Made by a program: the position numbers and the translations under genes. Below, one piece after another: positions 7,062 through 10,027 of a stretch of 10,027 nt of DNA (position 1 is its first letter; every line of letters begins with the position of its first letter). Below the pieces are notes generated by a model that worked only from the letters and a program-made list of their open reading frames with translations, was not told the DNA's origin and made no database searches. This DNA comes from Gammaproteobacteria bacterium (GTDB lineage: Bacteria; Pseudomonadota; Gammaproteobacteria; Eutrophobiales; Eutrophobiaceae): the NCBI GenBank assembly GCA_003645215.1, contig QNEM01000053.1:1-10027 (forward strand), in the 5' to 3' direction.

Positions 7062-9272
7062 ATGACTGAGACAAAACGATCCGAATTAATGGGTGATATT
7101 TGGGGCGGCCTGACGGCGGCAATTGTTGCCCTGCCACTGGCACTGGCTTTTGGTGTTGCTGCCTTTGCGCCACTCGGACCGGAACATGCCTCGACTGGCG
7201 CCCTGGTCGGTTTATTGGGCTCAATCTTTACCGGATTTGCTGCAGCCAAGTTTGGCGGCACCCCTTCCCAGATAACCGGCCCAACCGGTCCAATGACAGT
7301 GGTATCAACGGCATTCGTTGCCCAGATAGTTTCCGTCCATGGCGCAAACCTGCCTGTCATAGCCGTACTCATGGCCCTGGGGATAGTCATTGGTGGCACA
7401 GTACAGATTCTGATCGGCCTCAGCGGCGGTGGCAAGGTCGTGAAATATATGCCTTATCCTGTGGTTGCCGGTTTTATGAATGGCATCGCCATTATTATTT
7501 TCATCGGTCAGATCAAACCTTTCCTGGGGATCAGTGGTAACTGGTCAGAATTTGATTTCTCTGTGGGCTGGATCCCTATGTTGGTTACCATTGGTACTGT
7601 CGCAGCCATTCTGATAAGCCGTAAGGTTTCTCAAGCCATACCCGGCGCATTAGTGGGTCTTGTTGCGGGGATCGCGATCTATCTTGCTTTGGCAGCATCA
7701 GGGCTTGCGCCTTTTACCAGTGCAGATAATCCCCTGTTGATTGGTACTGTGCCAAATCCATTTGCCAGTTGGGAGCAGATGCAGCGTCTGATGCCAGTAT
7801 TTCAGTTCGGGGCCCTGGAGAACCTGGGGTTTTCTGATTTTAAAATGGCCTTCACAGCTGGCCTGGCGCTGGCGGTTCTGGGTGCGATTGATTCATTGTT
7901 AACCTCATTGATTGCAGATTCCGTGACCCATACGCGCCATGATTCACGCAAGGAACTGATTGGACAAGGCATTGGTAACATCCTTAGTGGTCTGGGTGGT
8001 GGTATTGCCGGTGCCGGTGCCACTGTACGAACACTGGTGAATGTGCGTGCAGGTGGCCGTACTTCACGTTCCGGTATGTTGCATTCAACGGTTATTTTTC
8101 TGGTGGTGATGGTGTTTGGAACCCCGGCTGGCTGGATACCGTTAGCGGCCCTGGCAGGAATCCTGTTTTATACGGCAGTGACCATGGTCGATTATTATTC
8201 TCTGCGCTTGATCAAACGTCGCAATGTCCGCAGTGAATTTATTATCATGGTCATTGTTACGGCGATAACAGTGGTAGTAGATTTGATGGTCGCTGTGGGA
8301 GTGGGTTGCGCAATCGCTGCAATTTTATTTATTACACAACAGATCAAGCAACCCGTGGTTCATCGTCGGGCAAGAGGTAATGAAATATTTTCAAGACGTG
8401 TACGTTCTTCTGCAAAAGAAACGGCTATTTTAAAAGAATTTGGAAAACGTACACTTAGCTACGAGTTAAAGGGATCACTGTTCTTTGGTAGTACCGATGC
8501 GTTAATCAATGACGTTGAAGTTGATCTTGAATCAGCAGATAAATTTATATTTGATTTCTCCCGGGTGAAGGATATTGATTTGAGTGGTGTCAAAATTCTG
8601 TTATCAATCATAGAAAGATTACATAGCAATAAGAGGCAGGTGTATTTCAGTGGTCTGGCTGAGTTTGAACAGGCAACGGCATTTTCTATTCATGAAATGT
8701 TGCAGGATATGGGAGTCTTTGCTGAAATCGGTGAAGAAAATATTTATGAGGATCATGATCTTGCCCTGGAAGCTGCAGAGGAAGCGTTATTACATGAGCA
8801 TCATGAAGGTTATACCGATGATCAGCCAGCACTTGAGTTGATCGACTTCGAATCATTTCAAAATCTATCAGAAGGTGACGTACAAAATTTTGATGATCTT
8901 TTAGAAGAAAAAAAGATCAATGCAGGGGATTATCTGTTTGCCAAGGGAGAGGCGGTCGATAGTTTTGTACTGGTACGTAAAGGTGAGCTAAATGTCTACA
9001 AGAAGAGCGGTGATCAGGATGTCCGTGTTGCAACAGTGAGCCCCGGTGCCTTGTTAGGCTGGCGTGCGTTGATGAAAGAAGAGCAACGTATCACCGGAGG
9101 CATACGCGCAGAAACAGATGTTGATGTTTATCTCATATCAAAAGCATCTTTTGAAAAACTGGAAAACGAACATCCAATGGCCTTGTTACATTTTCAGAGA
9201 GAACTACTCAGGAATGCCCTTGAACGTATGCAGGTCTTGACCTCTGAATTGATCATGCTGGAAGAACGCTAG
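7062..9272 (+). CDS. SulP-family anion transporter (BicA-like) with STAS and C-terminal CNB-like domain
   Basis: This is an inner-membrane SLC26/SulP transporter for bicarbonate, sulfate or a similar anion, 736 aa, longer than the usual 550-600. The membrane domain covers about 11-428: it begins GDIWGGLTAAIVALPLALAF, carries GGTPSQITGPTGPMTVVSTA (65-84), and has GAIDSLLTS with Asp277 and Thr281 spaced like the Asp and Thr that I recall at the sodium site of cyanobacterial BicA. ELIGQGIGNILSG and GAGATVRTLVNVRAGGRT are also BicA-like. A STAS domain follows (about 465-558) with DIDLSG at 504-509, where Ser508 matches the regulatory serine position of anti-sigma antagonists. An acidic/His linker (about 560-592) leads to a cyclic-nucleotide-binding-like fold (about 595-715). 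Its phosphate cassette is degenerate: LLGWRAL replaces the usual FGE, so cAMP binding is doubtful. A TGA at 7053-7055 makes ATG 7062 the first start. Substrate choice between bicarbonate and sulfate is uncertain; bicarbonate is my preference. Confidence 0.93.
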   Translation: MTETKRSELMGDIWGGLTAAIVALPLALAFGVAAFAPLGPEHASTGALVGLLGSIFTGFAAAKFGGTPSQITGPTGPMTVVSTAFVAQIVSVHGANLPVIAVLMALGIVIGGTVQILIGLSGGGKVVKYMPYPVVAGFMNGIAIIIFIGQIKPFLGISGNWSEFDFSVGWIPMLVTIGTVAAILISRKVSQAIPGALVGLVAGIAIYLALAASGLAPFTSADNPLLIGTVPNPFASWEQMQRLMPVFQFGALENLGFSDFKMAFTAGLALAVLGAIDSLLTSLIADSVTHTRHDSRKELIGQGIGNILSGLGGGIAGAGATVRTLVNVRAGGRTSRSGMLHSTVIFLVVMVFGTPAGWIPLAALAGILFYTAVTMVDYYSLRLIKRRNVRSEFIIMVIVTAITVVVDLMVAVGVGCAIAAILFITQQIKQPVVHRRARGNEIFSRRVRSSAKETAILKEFGKRTLSYELKGSLFFGSTDALINDVEVDLESADKFIFDFSRVKDIDLSGVKILLSIIERLHSNKRQVYFSGLAEFEQATAFSIHEMLQDMGVFAEIGEENIYEDHDLALEAAEEALLHEHHEGYTDDQPALELIDFESFQNLSEGDVQNFDDLLEEKKINAGDYLFAKGEAVDSFVLVRKGELNVYKKSGDQDVRVATVSPGALLGWRALMKEEQRITGGIRAETDVDVYLISKASFEKLENEHPMALLHFQRELLRNALERMQVLTSELIMLEER

Positions 9273-9289
9273 CAATCAACCTTTTGTAT

Positions 9290-10027
9290 TTATTTCTTAC
9301 GCTTGGGAATATATAAATCGGTAATCGTCCCTTCAAAGACTTCAGCAGCAAGACCAATCGTTTCTGAAAGCGTTGGGTGTGGATGGATTGTTAAACTTAT
9401 GTCTTCAGCATCTGCACCCATTTCGATGGCCAATGCACATTCGGCGATCAGATCACCGGCATTAGGACCCACAATCCCGGCACCAATAATACGATTGGTT
9501 TCTTTTTCAAATAATACATTGGTGAGGCCATCATCGCGACCTAGTGATAAGGAACGCCCGCTGGCAGCCCAGGGGAATGATCCTTTGCCATAGTCGATGC
9601 CTTTTTCTTTGGCTTCTGTTTCCGTGATGCCGACCCAGGCAACTTCCGGATCCGTGTAGGCAACCGATGGAATAACGCGATCATCAAAACCAACCTTTAA
9701 TCCTGAAATGACTTCAGCGGCAATCTTGCCTTCATGTGTGGCCTTATGCGCCAGCATGGGCTGGCCGACAATATCTCCAATAGCAAAAATATTGTGCACA
9801 TTGGTTTTTTGTTGATCATCGACCGGGATAAAGCCCCGTTCGTTAACATTTACTCCAGCATTTTCTGCACCTATTTTCAAACCATTGGGTCGTCTGCCAA
9901 CAGATAATAATATCGCATCAAATTGATCAGACTTCGGTGCCTTCTTGCCATCAAAAGAAACATTAAGATGCTTTTTTAATGCCTTAATCTCTGTGACTGC
10001 GGTACCCAGATAAATATTTTCATAGCG
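9290..10027 (-). CDS. lpdA: Dihydrolipoamide dehydrogenase, C-terminal half (cut by window edge)
   Basis: This is the E3 flavoprotein that reoxidises dihydrolipoamide with NAD+ in pyruvate and 2-oxoglutarate dehydrogenase complexes and glycine cleavage. The last 245 residues are present; the N-terminal FAD site and redox disulfide lie beyond 10027. The frame stays open to the edge (beginning RYENIYLGTAVTEIKALKKH), so the TTG at 9880 is internal and not a start. Visible parts are the end of the NAD domain (LLSVGRRPNG, 41-49), the FAD-contacting segment IFAIGDIVGQPMLAHK (80-95) and the dimerisation domain. HPHPTLSE carries the catalytic His217 and Glu222 (partial numbering), spaced like His444 and Glu449 of E. 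coli Lpd. It converges on the SulP gene with only 17 bp between the stops and no terminator hairpin. E2 and E1 genes would be expected beyond the right edge. Confidence 0.96.
   Translation of the reverse strand, partial: RYENIYLGTAVTEIKALKKHLNVSFDGKKAPKSDQFDAILLSVGRRPNGLKIGAENAGVNVNERGFIPVDDQQKTNVHNIFAIGDIVGQPMLAHKATHEGKIAAEVISGLKVGFDDRVIPSVAYTDPEVAWVGITETEAKEKGIDYGKGSFPWAASGRSLSLGRDDGLTNVLFEKETNRIIGAGIVGPNAGDLIAECALAIEMGADAEDISLTIHPHPTLSETIGLAAEVFEGTITDLYIPKRKK

Noticed and set aside
7040..7435. 131-aa reverse open frame over the start of the SulP gene
   Set aside because: Rich in Pro, Arg and Ala; it is the antisense of a strongly conserved membrane-protein sequence.
7100..7540. 146-aa forward open frame inside the SulP gene
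   Set aside because: Overlaps the true frame entirely and has no recognisable protein character (Cys, Trp and Arg excess).
9273..9289. Terminator between the SulP gene and lpdA
   Set aside because: Only 17 bp separate the stops and no inverted repeat is present.
9303..9593. 96-aa forward open frame opposite lpdA
   Set aside because: Antisense shadow of a well-conserved enzyme.
9880..9880. TTG at 9880 as start of a short 196-aa protein
   Set aside because: The frame continues without a stop to the window edge and the upstream residues match dihydrolipoamide dehydrogenase.
1..10027. CRISPR array, tRNA, rRNA, toxin-antitoxin or phage-defence system
   Set aside because: No regularly spaced repeats, no tRNA-like cloverleaf noticed, and all longer frames are accounted for by transport and metabolic genes.

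Overview
The window looks like part of a gammaproteobacterial chromosome of moderate G+C. The dihydrolipoamide dehydrogenase, argininosuccinate synthase and YbfF-type hydrolase all read like gammaproteobacterial orthologues. The intergenic palindromes with ATTCCCGC/GCGGGAAT arms are of a kind common in beta- and gammaproteobacteria. I cannot name the species. There are six confident protein genes (one cut by the right edge), one doubtful gene tail at the left edge, one small palindromic repeat element and several candidate regulatory sites. I see no rRNA, tRNA, CRISPR array, insertion sequence, integrase or phage gene.

Layout. 1-324: a possible 3' gene end (3-134), then an A+T-rich stretch that is probably the control region of the next operon. 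325-4628 (+): a two-gene RND efflux operon, a membrane-fusion lipoprotein and a 1043-residue proton-driven pump, with no outer-membrane channel gene after it. 4629-4702: a short convergent gap. 4703-5917 (-): argG. 5918-6165: argG leader plus a 109-bp element with inverted ends. 6166-6951 (-): an alpha/beta hydrolase upstream of argG on the same strand. 6952-7061: a divergent control region. 7062-9272 (+): a SulP-family anion (probably bicarbonate or sulfate) transporter carrying a STAS domain and an additional C-terminal cyclic-nucleotide-binding-like domain. 9290-10027 (-): the C-terminal half of lpdA, running off the window.

How the genes relate. The RND pair should form the inner-membrane and periplasmic parts of a tripartite exporter and would need a TolC/OprN-type channel encoded elsewhere. 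Its upstream region holds a perfect 8-bp inverted repeat containing ATC-N9-GAT, the spacing used by NodD/MexT-type LysR regulators; this fits the MexE/MexF-like look of the proteins. argG makes argininosuccinate for arginine synthesis. If the SulP protein imports bicarbonate, it could supply carbon for carboxylation reactions, including carbamoyl phosphate for arginine, but no shared operon links it to argG. lpdA belongs to 2-oxoacid dehydrogenase complexes whose other genes would lie beyond the right edge.

Most of the window is ordinary housekeeping or transport content. The points most worth a second look are the operator-like repeat before the RND operon, the three-part SulP-STAS-CNB fusion with a degenerate nucleotide pocket, and the palindromic element between the hydrolase and argG.
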